Source of the DNA: Deltaproteobacteria bacterium
GTDB taxonomy: Bacteria > Myxococcota_A > Polyangia > HGW-17
Assembly: GCA_016937155.1 (NCBI GenBank)
Contig: JAFGWM010000011.1
Coordinates: forward strand, 1 to 64,000
Direction of reading: 5' to 3'
DNA: 64,000 nt
Of this stretch, positions 19,297 through 28,408 are shown piece by piece. Each line of letters opens with the position of its first letter. Position 1 is the stretch's first letter. The notes beneath the pieces are model-generated. The model did not search any database and had not been told where the DNA came from. It saw nothing but the letters and a program-made list of their open reading frames with translations. A program made the position numbers and the translations under genes.

Positions 19297-19577
19297 TTTG
19301 AAAGAGCCTTCCGGATATCATCCTCTTCAAACCCTATGATAGCCTGCTCGTTTACAATGAGCGTAGGATAGGTCAACCTTGGGTTCCATGGTTTTAGCTC
19401 TGTTTCTTTAAATCGATTTTTGTGTTCCGAGGGAATCAAATCAACATAGATATATCTGAAAGCAACTCCTTCTTTTTCCAGGAGGCGTTTACATTTACGG
19501 CACCAGCCACATGTGCTGAGTGCAATCAGACTGATATTACCAGCGTTTCTGCCGTCTACTGTACTCCATTCAACCAT
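19293..19577 (-). CDS. Glutaredoxin-like protein
   Basis: The 94-residue thioredoxin-fold protein has the active site STCGWCRKC (C23, C26, and an extra Cys at 29) and a cis-Pro segment, LTYPTLIVN. It resembles NrdH/glutaredoxin-type redoxins. AGGAG lies 5 bases before its ATG. It sits between the esterase and the ferredoxin:disulfide reductase gene, overlapping both by a few bases. The likely role is to pass reducing power from that reductase to protein disulfides. Confidence 0.88.
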   Translation of the reverse strand: MVEWSTVDGRNAGNISLIALSTCGWCRKCKRLLEKEGVAFRYIYVDLIPSEHKNRFKETELKPWNPRLTYPTLIVNEQAIIGFEEDDIRKALSK

Positions 19578-20223
19578 CTCTACTCCTTATGTGAGATACA
19601 AAAAGTTTCTCCATATGATGAACAATGACTTCAAGGCTCTGTGACATATTGTGGTCATCATCGGTCTCTATCAGCTTAATACCGGAATTTAAAAGTGCAA
19701 CATCTCTGGATGCTTTTATCGGAATGAGTGTGTCCCTTAACCCGTGGCAAATCACTGCAGGAACTGATATTTCAGGGATTCCCGCATATTTTCCAAGATC
19801 ACTGAAAAATTCATAATGGACATTTTTTGAGACACCATCACTATCAGGTATGGGAAGAAATCCAACGTTTTTCCATATTTCCAGATTTTCATCACCTATG
19901 TGTTTTGAAAAATGTTCAGTTAAATTAAAGGCTGGGGATATAAGAAACAGAGATTTCACTCTTGATGGGTTTTCAGCAGCCCACGTGGCGGCAGTAAAAG
20001 CACCAAGTGATGAACCGGCAAGAAACACCTCTTCATCAGTTATCTGCTGTTCTAGTATACTTAAGGAGTTGCTTACTGTCTGTTTTTCAAAGGATGGTAT
20101 ATTCAGTGACAGTCTTACGGTATCAAAACCAAGAGCATTAAAATATTTTTCTATGTAAATTCCTTTGGTGGAATCCTTACCTGAAGCAAATCCGTGGAGG
20201 TAATAAATTTTTGGAATTTTCAT
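19570..20223 (-). CDS. YqiA-like alpha/beta hydrolase
   Basis: This 217-residue protein starts KIPKIYYLHGFASGKDS, with the HG oxyanion element, and has the nucleophile elbow GSSLGAF with the serine at about residue 70. The likely catalytic His lies in DDDHNMS near residue 193. It resembles YqiA-type esterases, small single-domain hydrolases active on short-chain or palmitoyl-CoA esters. Its place inside a redox operon (ATGA overlap with the VKOR gene) is unexplained. The substrate is unknown. Confidence 0.8.
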   Translation of the reverse strand: MKIPKIYYLHGFASGKDSTKGIYIEKYFNALGFDTVRLSLNIPSFEKQTVSNSLSILEQQITDEEVFLAGSSLGAFTAATWAAENPSRVKSLFLISPAFNLTEHFSKHIGDENLEIWKNVGFLPIPDSDGVSKNVHYEFFSDLGKYAGIPEISVPAVICHGLRDTLIPIKASRDVALLNSGIKLIETDDDHNMSQSLEVIVHHMEKLFVSHIRSRDG

Positions 20224-21899
20224 TTTTTTAACAGGTTTTCCACTTCCTTTAAAAGATTTTTAGGGGAAATCTCTCTGTCATTTATAAAAAATGTGGGAGT
20301 AGAATTAAGTTTTTTATCAATGCCTTCCTCAATTTCCTTCTTTAATTCACTAATTATTTCAGGGCTATGAAGGCATTTTTTGATTTTCTCCCTATCCAGT
20401 GAAAGTTCCTTTATGATATCTTCAGTGGAAAAACCAGATTTGCGATGTCTGAAAATGAAATCATTGGCTTCCCAGAATTTATCCTGTTTTCCTGCACACT
20501 TGGCTATCATTGAGTAGTTACATGCATTTTTATGAAATGGTTTTTTCAATAAAGAGTTACAGGAATGATCCAGAGGAAAGTGATGATGAACGAGTCTTAC
20601 TTCCTTGAAGTGTTTTGAAACGATATCTCTGGCGGCTTTATGATATTTTTTACAGAATGGGCATTCGTAATCACTGTATTCATGGATAACAATCACCGGA
20701 TCTTTTGCACCAATCCAGTAATTTCCGTTTTTGTCTTTTCCAGACATGGATTCGAGCATGCTTTCAATCATCTGAATACTGAGTCTGCGTTCCCTCTGTC
20801 CATTGATCAGATAAACAGGGGTTCCAGAGAGTTTCATTTCATTACCTTCCCGGATATCATTTGAAAGTTCCTTTATAACCTCTTTGCCTGCAACACATTT
20901 TTTTAATTCTCTTGCGTCAAGTTTCAAAATATTAGCAGCCATGTATGCGCTGATTCTTTTCTTTCGGTTTGAGTAAAGAAGGTCATTTGCTTCCCAGAAT
21001 TTCCCCAACTTACCGGCACAGATTGCGATTTTTGCTTTTTCACATGCACTTTTATGAAATGGTTTTGTAACAATCGGATTACATGCCTGATCCAGTGGAT
21101 AGTGTTTGTGTATAAGTCTTAATTTTTCAGGGTATTTATTAACAAGTTCTCTCATCCTGTTGTGGTATTTGGCGCAAAATGGACACTCATAGTCACTGAT
21201 TTCAGTCAGTGTCACCAGAGGATTTCTTGACCCTATCCACCAGTGACCTTCATCTGTTTTCCCTGTACTTAGCCTGGAAAGATCAGTCGATAACTTATAT
21301 TCAGTTTTCCAGTATTTCGGATAGAACGCTATTAGAGAACCTACAGTCCCAAGTCCGATAACAGCGATAAGTCCGGTAACAGGAATTTTTCCAAGGAAGA
21401 ATTTTGCTGTATCAAACAAAAGTGTCACTGGATTATCTTTGTGTTTTAGCAGCATCCAAATAAGTATTCCAAGAAGGGAAAAGTTTATTATATATGTTCC
21501 AAAGCAAAAAATGCAGATGGAACTTATTTTTGTAATGGAGATATATCCTAATGTTGCACTGACCAGACATCCTATACCCACAAAAGCCAAAGACCAACCG
21601 ATAGCAATTCTCCGGATTTTCTTAAAGTTTCCCATAACTGCTCCGGCAAGCATGAACAGATAACCCACCATTCCCCATACACTTACTGGAACCGCTGCAA
21701 ATACGCTGTATGAATTTTCAGCTACTGTTTCACAGTTAAAACCTTCATTTATGCTGCAAACACTGCTTGCGGCAGCATAGTCTGTCTGAAGAAATACTTT
21801 GATGTGGAGAATTGTCAGGTAGATACTGAAGGAAAGGCCTATCAGAATAAGTCCTGCCATTATTCTGAATGGTACAGGTGAATATTTTTTGTCAGTCAT
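20220..21899 (-). CDS. VKOR-DsbA-DsbA triple fusion, oxidative protein folding
   Basis: The 559-residue membrane protein has an N-terminal VKOR domain (about residues 10-155) with loop cysteines C48 and C56 and active-site C129-I-F-C132. After a further membrane helix come two periplasmic thioredoxin-fold domains, each with DYECPFC (C239/C242 and C413/C416) and a cis-Pro loop (SGTPVYLIN, NSTPTFFIN). The two DsbA domains share PLDxxCN, PFHKxAC, CAGK and KFWEAND segments, so they arose by duplication. VKOR reoxidises DsbA by passing electrons to quinone. Fusing it to two DsbA copies gives a self-contained disulfide-forming machine. It is the first gene of the minus-strand redox operon. Confidence 0.9.
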   Translation of the reverse strand: MTDKKYSPVPFRIMAGLILIGLSFSIYLTILHIKVFLQTDYAAASSVCSINEGFNCETVAENSYSVFAAVPVSVWGMVGYLFMLAGAVMGNFKKIRRIAIGWSLAFVGIGCLVSATLGYISITKISSICIFCFGTYIINFSLLGILIWMLLKHKDNPVTLLFDTAKFFLGKIPVTGLIAVIGLGTVGSLIAFYPKYWKTEYKLSTDLSRLSTGKTDEGHWWIGSRNPLVTLTEISDYECPFCAKYHNRMRELVNKYPEKLRLIHKHYPLDQACNPIVTKPFHKSACEKAKIAICAGKLGKFWEANDLLYSNRKKRISAYMAANILKLDARELKKCVAGKEVIKELSNDIREGNEMKLSGTPVYLINGQRERRLSIQMIESMLESMSGKDKNGNYWIGAKDPVIVIHEYSDYECPFCKKYHKAARDIVSKHFKEVRLVHHHFPLDHSCNSLLKKPFHKNACNYSMIAKCAGKQDKFWEANDFIFRHRKSGFSTEDIIKELSLDREKIKKCLHSPEIISELKKEIEEGIDKKLNSTPTFFINDREISPKNLLKEVENLLKK

Positions 21900-22269
21900 C
21901 CGAAAACCTCTTAATAATCATATGCTCACCAAGTGGCGCGGGAAGTCTGTACTTCCCTGTTGATAAATCGGGAAAAATTTAACTGTTTAACCAAATTTCT
22001 CAACATAAAATTTCCAAAATTCGGTATTTTATGGAATAAGAATTCATCGATTTTTCATTCCGGCTTCTGAAAGAAATTTGCAAAATCAGCATAAATCTTT
22101 GTAACTAGTAATAAATTAAAGATAAAATCTATTGTTGAAAATTGGTATTTATGTCATATGATTACTTTTTTAAAACTCTGTAGTTTCGTTTTTCGGGTGG
22201 TTCATCAGCCGTACTTTCCGGATTGCAAATTGTTTCGGTCCAACTACACTAAGATTTGGAGAATAATCC
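21900..22269. other. 370-base divergent intergenic region
   Basis: No gene is seen. This AT-rich stretch separates the minus-strand redox operon from the plus-strand gene at 22270, so it should hold promoters for both. The only structure I can point to is an inverted repeat, CATAAAAT (22004-22011) and ATTTTATG (22026-22033), arms 14 bases apart, which could be an operator. No good -35/-10 pair was identified. Confidence 0.4.
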
Positions 22270-22719
22270 ATGGATATTAGAACATTTTTTTCAAAAATAA
22301 GATCCGAGTTAACCTTTTCTCTGGAAGGTTTTTATACTCCTGATAAAGGTTCAAAGATGGGACAGATACTACCGGTTTTTGTTGAATTGAAAACAGGAGT
22401 TAACAGATTTGGCACTTACCGTGAATCTGATTTTTTTTCAGGAAGAATTTCCATAAGAGGAATGGGTGACAGTGAAATTTCAGGTAAATTATTTTTAAAA
22501 CCTTTCTGCAGAACATACACCGTATTTTCATGGACAGTTGAAGGGGAAATTTTCAGTGTTACAGTGTATGCAAGACAAATTTTAAAAAATCTGATTCTTA
22601 TGAGAGAAACATCAGTTGAAGCTATTGTTGAATCAGGAAACAGTGTTGTGGGAAGTATTAATCTTGTTTTCCCTATTGAGCAACTTGGCCGTTTTTGGGA
22701 ACAAATGACTGGAAACTGA
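22270..22719 (+). CDS. Unknown small protein
   Basis: The protein has 149 residues, no signal peptide and no transmembrane helix. It is rich in beta strands (RISIRGMGDSEISGKLFLKP, TVFSWTVEGEIFSVTVYAR). I do not recognise a family. TTTGGAGAA 6 bases before ATG 22270 is a fair ribosome site. It is a single gene whose stop codon abuts the stop of the opposite-strand lipoprotein gene. Confidence 0.6.
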   Translation: MDIRTFFSKIRSELTFSLEGFYTPDKGSKMGQILPVFVELKTGVNRFGTYRESDFFSGRISIRGMGDSEISGKLFLKPFCRTYTVFSWTVEGEIFSVTVYARQILKNLILMRETSVEAIVESGNSVVGSINLVFPIEQLGRFWEQMTGN

Positions 22720-25700
22720 TTATTTTTTTATAAACACAATATCCTGCTGTTCTGTTTCATCAAAGTCCATGCTGAATTTTCTGAAGCGTTTCCATCTGGC
22801 GGGTGATACTTCCGTATAATTAATCACACTGTTGATTTTCAAATGTGCACTGCCCCCATTGTTAGCGGTAAGTTTTCTTTTTATAAATCCATAGTCGGCT
22901 GTGATGGAGCGTTCCACTTCTGAATCAACTCTGTATCCGTCAGGTGGGAAAATCTTCAATTCCATAATGCGCACGGGTGAATATCGTGTGAGCATGGGAA
23001 GAGTTCTTTTCTGATGAACATGATATCCACGGGCAAGTCTTGACAACTGAAAATAGTTTTTCAAATGCAGTTCAGAACCCCTTTTATAAAGAATCAGTTC
23101 AAGTTCCCAGTTTATTAACACTGAATTATCCTCATTTTTGCTGAATCTGAAATTCCTCAGAACAGCTCCGGGATATGCTTTTGACAGGGTTGTACTTTCT
23201 ATATATCTTCTGATTTTATTGTTATCAAAATGACCAAATAATTTGAATTTTCTGGCTGCACTGAAACCAGTTAATTTCTCAGATAATTTTAAAATGCATT
23301 TATCGCCTTCACAATTTATTGTCCCTTTTATCTCCAGTTTTGAAGATTTAACCTGACCAAATTTACCGGTTTCCCCTGTCTCAGGATCAATAAAAATTGA
23401 ATTCTGCAACGCAGGTGGAATGCTTCCTGGGGAAAGTAATGAATATCTCAGGTCCTGAAATTTTCCATCAGGAGTTATATTAAGGGGGATTACAAATGTT
23501 TTTAATTCAGGGAAATTGGTGAATGGAACGATATGTCTCATTGGAACAGCATAAACAGTTTTTACATGAAAACCTGCATAGTGGGCCATCGATGTAAACA
23601 TGTGTGCTCTCGAACCCTTTCTGTTCCAGAATATATCAACAACTTTTGTGGATGATGATGATGCAATATTTTCAGTAATCCATTTTCGTATGTTTCCAAG
23701 ACAGCCTTGTTTTTGTATGCAAAGTTTTTTGACTAAAGTTTTAATTTCCGGAGAACCTGTTAATTCATGGGGTACATCACTCTGTACAATGGCTGAGAAA
23801 ATTTTTTGATCAAGGTTTCCCGTAATTCTGATACTGGGAAAACTGCCACTGTATGAAGACATGCGTCTTTCTCCCGGTGTGGGACTGTTATAATGCATTT
23901 TGAATGTTGTTTTTTTCAGAGATGGCGAAGGATAAGTCACTTCCGGTTCTGGAAGTTTACCGGTGGAATCCAGCAGAATTTTCATTGTTTTTGGGGAAAT
24001 GACAGTATGTGTGGAAAGAAGAACGGGATAAAACCTCTGGGTGAAATAAAAACGTGGTCCCCAGAAAACACCCTTCGCTCCTTTTATACCTGAAAATGGC
24101 AGGATGTATTCCACCCTTACAATATCCCCACTCTCCAGATTGCGCATGCTCCAGCTTGCCTTTTCAGGGGTTAGAAGCGGTCTTATTCTGCTGCCATCAG
24201 GTTTTATTGTCTGGAGAGAAACAACCACAGCATTTTCCGGAACACTTATTTCTCCAAATTCCTCGATGGAAGAGTTGGTGGGAAGATAAATCAGTTTACG
24301 TATATAGTGATAACCGGCTCCTGACTCGAATACCCGGGTTTTTGTTTCATCAAGGATAAAGGTCGCACTCTGAGATTCAGATATTTCAGGTGGAAAATTT
24401 TTTAGTAATTTGTGGTGATCGTCTGTCAGGTTAAAAGGGAAATTGCTGCCAGTCCTGTGGAGGATTTTCAAAAGGGAAGTGTGAAAAGGACTTTTTGAAA
24501 GATGTTTTTCAAGAAACTGGTGCACATCCTTTATATCGCGAATCTCCATCATAAAGTCCGTAAGTTTTAAAACAAATTCCTCGATGCCGGAAAATCTGTT
24601 GTAGTTCTCAAGTAGAAGTTTTACAGCTTCGTTCTGGTCTTTTGATTTTTTTCGAAGGATCAAAGCACCGGTTACAACTTCTTCCCATGTCTGAAGTCCA
24701 TATTCCATACGGTTTTTTAATTCATCAAAGGCTTCTTTTTGTAAATTCAGGCTGTATAAATTTTCCACCAGATCATCTGCAGTTCCTGTTAGTGCTTTGA
24801 TCTGTTTCATCCAGCGCAATGCGGCAACTTTGTCATGGCGATATAACTCAAGTTTAACCAGAGCTTTAAATAATCTGGCATCCTCTGAGTGAGAATAAAT
24901 ATGCTTTTTTAGTAATTTCTCAGCATCCTTGTGTTTTAGATCCCATATGAGCTTTTGGGCTTTTTTTAAATCACATTCAAAGCAGTTTTTTATGTCAAAT
25001 TTGCCATGAATATATGATTTCCATTTTCCACTGTATTTATCAGTGGATTCATTTGCGAGATTTGGGCGAAACCTGGGTGGGACAGTGGGATCCTTTAAAA
25101 TTGCTTCAGCATATATTTTCGCGGCAATTTCATATTTATCCACTGACTTTTGAAGCATAAACCGGCAGATAGTATATTGTGAGTATCCGCAAAGAGAAGC
25201 ATTATAAAAAAAGGAATTGCTTTTTCCAGGTAGTTCAAGAATTTCAAATGAAGATAGTTTGGAAACTTTTCCAATGATTTTACAACTTTTTCCGGTAAAA
25301 ACCTTAAAGTAGGATGTATTTCCGTTATTCCTGATTGAACTGAGGAGGATTGTGTGATCACCTTTGGAAAGTTTTATTCTCAGGGGAATTTTACCGTACA
25401 GAGAAAGCGAGTAATTTCCAGCATCAAGAATTCTTGTGTTGTTAATAAAAAGTACTGATGGAGATCTGGAATAAACTACCGGGTTAATAATTTCATCTTT
25501 TTCGCAGTGCAGATTCAGAGAAGAATCACTGAGTTGATATGAAACACTGCATCTTTCATCAGTAAAACCTCCTGAACGGCTAAAAAAATCTCTTACTGAT
25601 GAGTAACATTTTTTCTCTGATACTTCATTTCCTCTTATGATATCTGAACCTGGAAAAAAATTTCTGGTTATTTTAAGTCTGGTTTCAAGTTCTTTTCCTG

Positions 25701-26187
25701 GATGAAAGTCAGGATTATTTTTGAAAAAAATTCCAAGGGATTTGAGAGTTTTTTTTGTTAATACATCAAGTTTCCTTATTCGGCTGATTGCAAAAAGTTT
25801 TGATTCATAATAAAGGGTGTCTGATGGCGCCTTCAGAAGGTAGAGTATATAGCTCCCGGTTGCATCAGAATTGGCAGTATCCAGTTCAGAGCGTATACCC
25901 CTAAGCAGAAACTGTGTTATTTTTTCCCCTTTGCATTTTTTCTTATTCAATTTATCCACCCATTTGTGCATGGGAGTATATAAAAGTTTTAAAACCTCTT
26001 CATCAACCAGGTGGCAGGAGGGATTATTAACATTGAGAATTTCTGGTCGATACTCTTGGGTTTCCGGTCTGGATGTGGTTTTGTGGTTATGGTTACATGA
26101 TGCTGTAAATACATGAAATAAAACTACTAAAACAAATAACAGCTGCTTTTGTTTCTGTTTTTTTTCACAAACTATCTGCGCTTCCAT
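22720..26187 (-). CDS. Giant lipoprotein with DUF3857 and transglutaminase-like (probably inactive) regions
   Basis: The 1155-residue protein has a long basic N-region and a lipobox (FTASC, Cys about 31). The N-terminal half holds helical repeats that look TPR-like (KALVKLELYRHDKVAALRWM). The middle, from about residue 600, resembles DUF3857: a beta domain with FESGAGYHYIRKLIYL and LESGDIVRVEYILPF. Next is a transglutaminase-like region in which the usual GDCKDKA is replaced by RKGSRAH, so the catalytic Cys is missing. ATG 26187 is preferred because GAGG lies 5 bases upstream; an ATG at 26220 overlaps the upstream gene further. It follows the GT-C gene with a 16-base overlap. Confidence 0.75.
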   Translation of the reverse strand: MEAQIVCEKKQKQKQLLFVLVVLFHVFTASCNHNHKTTSRPETQEYRPEILNVNNPSCHLVDEEVLKLLYTPMHKWVDKLNKKKCKGEKITQFLLRGIRSELDTANSDATGSYILYLLKAPSDTLYYESKLFAISRIRKLDVLTKKTLKSLGIFFKNNPDFHPGKELETRLKITRNFFPGSDIIRGNEVSEKKCYSSVRDFFSRSGGFTDERCSVSYQLSDSSLNLHCEKDEIINPVVYSRSPSVLFINNTRILDAGNYSLSLYGKIPLRIKLSKGDHTILLSSIRNNGNTSYFKVFTGKSCKIIGKVSKLSSFEILELPGKSNSFFYNASLCGYSQYTICRFMLQKSVDKYEIAAKIYAEAILKDPTVPPRFRPNLANESTDKYSGKWKSYIHGKFDIKNCFECDLKKAQKLIWDLKHKDAEKLLKKHIYSHSEDARLFKALVKLELYRHDKVAALRWMKQIKALTGTADDLVENLYSLNLQKEAFDELKNRMEYGLQTWEEVVTGALILRKKSKDQNEAVKLLLENYNRFSGIEEFVLKLTDFMMEIRDIKDVHQFLEKHLSKSPFHTSLLKILHRTGSNFPFNLTDDHHKLLKNFPPEISESQSATFILDETKTRVFESGAGYHYIRKLIYLPTNSSIEEFGEISVPENAVVVSLQTIKPDGSRIRPLLTPEKASWSMRNLESGDIVRVEYILPFSGIKGAKGVFWGPRFYFTQRFYPVLLSTHTVISPKTMKILLDSTGKLPEPEVTYPSPSLKKTTFKMHYNSPTPGERRMSSYSGSFPSIRITGNLDQKIFSAIVQSDVPHELTGSPEIKTLVKKLCIQKQGCLGNIRKWITENIASSSSTKVVDIFWNRKGSRAHMFTSMAHYAGFHVKTVYAVPMRHIVPFTNFPELKTFVIPLNITPDGKFQDLRYSLLSPGSIPPALQNSIFIDPETGETGKFGQVKSSKLEIKGTINCEGDKCILKLSEKLTGFSAARKFKLFGHFDNNKIRRYIESTTLSKAYPGAVLRNFRFSKNEDNSVLINWELELILYKRGSELHLKNYFQLSRLARGYHVHQKRTLPMLTRYSPVRIMELKIFPPDGYRVDSEVERSITADYGFIKRKLTANNGGSAHLKINSVINYTEVSPARWKRFRKFSMDFDETEQQDIVFIKK

Positions 26188-27713
26188 AAATACCTCGACC
26201 CACATGGGTTTCCTGACCATGTTTTAATTTTATACTCTCTGAAGTTCCTGATTAATATATAATTTTCCCATAGCCAGGGCAACTGATTGTAGTATATTCT
26301 TCCTTTTCGATCGTGAACAATGTAGTTGTAACTGCTGTTTTTCATTGAAACATGAATTGAATCAGGGGTTTTCATTCCACTTGCTCTAATGTCATTCAGC
26401 GCATGCATGTGAAAATGGTATTTTCCGGTGATCCTGTAGGAGAGAAAAGGATGATAAGGGATCAGAATATTTTCATTCCGGAATTGTTTTAAAAAACTGA
26501 TGAATTTTTTTGCTCTGATATGTGAATGTGTATCAGGAGTATGTTTCCTGAAAAGGTTTTCTTTTGGAAACCGCACCCATGTGTGGATGATGAAAACAGC
26601 TGCGAAAATAACAGTGAAGACTGGTGAAATTTTAGAATTTCCATAGGCGACAGACTCGTGAAATGTCCAGACGAAAAGTGTGAGAATGAAAAAACTTCCG
26701 GGAATGAGTGCATTTGTGTGAGCCCATTGTGTTGCCATACTTGTTGAAGAGGCCCAAATTCCGGTAAGGGCCAGAATCAGAAAAAAAATACTGTAATGGT
26801 CTAAAACCCTGTCTCTGACAAACTTATAGAGTAAAAATAAACTGCTGGCAGAGAAAAGCAGAAAATATCTTTCAAGGAGTCTGACGGGAGTTTCCGGCCA
26901 AAAAACTGAGTATGAAAAGGTATGTGTCTTATGAATAGTTCTGATATAAAACCAGAACCACCCATCCGAGAAATAGTTGAAAATGAGAGTTGATAACCCG
27001 CATAGAATTGCAGTTGTGATGAAAAGCCCGGTAAATGCACGTATACTGCGGTAAATGCTCCACAGTCCTGCACTGATAATGAAAAACACAGCGGTCTGTT
27101 TTGTCCAGAATGCACAACTCAGCAGTATTCCGCTTATAATACCGGTACGAAAATCATCAGCATCAATTATTGTGATTGATCCTGCAAATACAAAAAACAG
27201 CCATAACGAGTCGACTCTCGCAAGATCAACGAAAGATCCCGTGAAGAAAAAATCGAGTAAAAAGAGTGAAAGTAGAGCTGAAGAGAAGATCGTTGGGTAA
27301 AAAAAATGTGAAGTTTTTATAAGAAAAAAACGATAAAACTTATTTTTAAGATAAAAAAACAATAAAATTCCGGTGCCAGTCACTGAAAAAATACTCACCA
27401 TACGGGGGAAAAAATAACCGGGATAAAGAGTAAAAAGTGGCACATTTATGTAGTAATAAAGTGGGGTGTATGCGAAAGGAATAAAATCAGCACCAGGTGA
27501 TCTGTAGATGTTTTTGCCATGGGAAACTTCGATAATATGTGTAAGAACACCACCTTCCATCCATTCCAGATCCATCGGATAAGTAAGACGGGAGTAAAAT
27601 AAGGGTATGAATTTATAGAATATTATTAAAGTGGTTGCAAAAACAGAAGTTAATATAAAAATAACCGCTGCATTCCCAGGATTTTTTTTGATCTGTTCAA
27701 TTATATAATGCAT
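26172..27713 (-). CDS. GT-C-type membrane glycosyltransferase
   Basis: This 513-residue protein has about ten transmembrane helices and a large first external loop with the acidic motif DLEWMEGG. That is the layout of GT-C-fold glycosyltransferases (GT39/GT83, ArnT-like), which use polyprenyl-phosphate sugars on the periplasmic side. Other GT-C-like landmarks are FAYTPLYYYINVPLF and GILLSCAFWTKQTAVFF. A soluble C-terminal domain of about 100 residues follows. Acceptor and sugar are unknown. It is upstream of the giant lipoprotein gene in one operon, so that protein might be a partner or a substrate; this is only inference. Confidence 0.78.
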   Translation of the reverse strand: MHYIIEQIKKNPGNAAVIFILTSVFATTLIIFYKFIPLFYSRLTYPMDLEWMEGGVLTHIIEVSHGKNIYRSPGADFIPFAYTPLYYYINVPLFTLYPGYFFPRMVSIFSVTGTGILLFFYLKNKFYRFFLIKTSHFFYPTIFSSALLSLFLLDFFFTGSFVDLARVDSLWLFFVFAGSITIIDADDFRTGIISGILLSCAFWTKQTAVFFIISAGLWSIYRSIRAFTGLFITTAILCGLSTLIFNYFSDGWFWFYIRTIHKTHTFSYSVFWPETPVRLLERYFLLFSASSLFLLYKFVRDRVLDHYSIFFLILALTGIWASSTSMATQWAHTNALIPGSFFILTLFVWTFHESVAYGNSKISPVFTVIFAAVFIIHTWVRFPKENLFRKHTPDTHSHIRAKKFISFLKQFRNENILIPYHPFLSYRITGKYHFHMHALNDIRASGMKTPDSIHVSMKNSSYNYIVHDRKGRIYYNQLPWLWENYILIRNFREYKIKTWSGNPCGSRYLWKRR

Positions 27714-27729
27714 CGGTATGAATAAAACT

Positions 27730-27816
27730 TGGTGCGGTCGGAGAGACTCGAACTCTCACAAGCGTTCGCTCACTAGAACCTGAATCTAGCGCGTCTACCA
27801 ATTCCGCCACGACCGC
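27730..27816 (-). tRNA. tRNA-Leu (anticodon CAG)
   Basis: The minus strand folds into a class II tRNA. The acceptor stem pairs GCGGTCG with CGACCGC, followed by discriminator A and an encoded CCA (27730-27732). The anticodon loop TTCAGGT sits on a 5-bp stem CTAGA/TCTAG. A long variable arm follows, and the T loop is GTTCGAGTC-like. Anticodon CAG reads CUG leucine codons. It is divergent from the small gene at 27934. Confidence 0.95.
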
Positions 27817-27879
27817 TCAAGTGTATCAGGCAAAGTGAAATTAATTGGAAACTATATTGGTGTCAAGAGAAAAAAGCAC

Positions 27880-27908
27880 TTGACAGTAATGAAAAATTTT
27901 ACTAGATC
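27880..27908 (+). promoter_or_regulatory. Promoter for the small gene upstream of rpmI
   Basis: A perfect TTGACA at 27880-27885 is followed, after 17 bases, by TAGATC at 27903-27908. The -10 box is weak, so the exact start is unsure. It lies 26 bases before ATG 27934. Confidence 0.4.
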
Positions 27909-27933
27909 AGCTTCTCTCGGATGGAGGTTAGTT

Positions 27934-28092
27934 ATGGCGTCTCTGACGAAACAGACTGAAACAAAAAGAAGAATGAAACGTGTTAAATCTGGCAAAGCCA
28001 GAAAAAATCAGATGAGTGCAAAATCAACACTCAGTAACGAGGAACTTTTCGCTGGTTTTGGCGAGCCTGGACAAAAAACACCTGAGAAGTAA
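27934..28092 (+). CDS. Small, very basic protein of unknown function
   Basis: The 52-residue protein MASLTKQTETKRRMKRVK... is rich in Lys and Arg in its first half and has an acidic, Phe-containing tail (NEELFAGFGEP). GGAGG lies 6 bases before its ATG, which is much better than the longer reading from 27835 that lacks a site. Short basic proteins of this style occur in many deltaproteobacteria, and some bind nucleic acid or ribosomes; the role here is only inferred from charge and from the ribosomal genes next to it. Confidence 0.65.
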   Translation: MASLTKQTETKRRMKRVKSGKARKNQMSAKSTLSNEELFAGFGEPGQKTPEK

Positions 28093-28182
28093 TTTTCTCA
28101 TTGTGTTTTTGAGGGCTTGTGTCTATAAATTACCGGCTCGGGCCTGTTCGGGTTTTGAGATTTCTCATTGAGGAGTATTTTT

Positions 28183-28386
28183 ATGCCTAAAATGAAAACA
28201 AACAGCAGTTCCAAAAAGCGTTTTAGATTTACTGGTACTGGTAAGGCAAAAAGGGCTAGCGCAAGAAAAAGTCATATCCTTACAAAGAAAACCACTAAAA
28301 TGAAAAGACGTCTCAGAGGTACTAGCGTTATCGACAAGACAAATATGATTGGACTCGCAAGACTTATGCCCTATGGCAGAAGATAA
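28183..28386 (+). CDS. rpmI: 50S ribosomal protein L35 (bL35)
   Basis: This 67-residue basic protein has the bL35 pattern ([23 protein letters not shown], then HILTKK and MPYGRR at the end). AGGAG lies 7 bases before ATG 28183; an in-frame ATG at 28168 overlaps the ribosome site and is unlikely. It is followed by rplT after 22 bases. The usual upstream partner infC is not present. Confidence 0.95.
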   Translation: MPKMKTNSSSKKRFRFTGTGKAKRASARKSHILTKKTTKMKRRLRGTSVIDKTNMIGLARLMPYGRR

Positions 28387-28408
28387 CTGCGAATCAGGAG
28401 ATTGAGTT

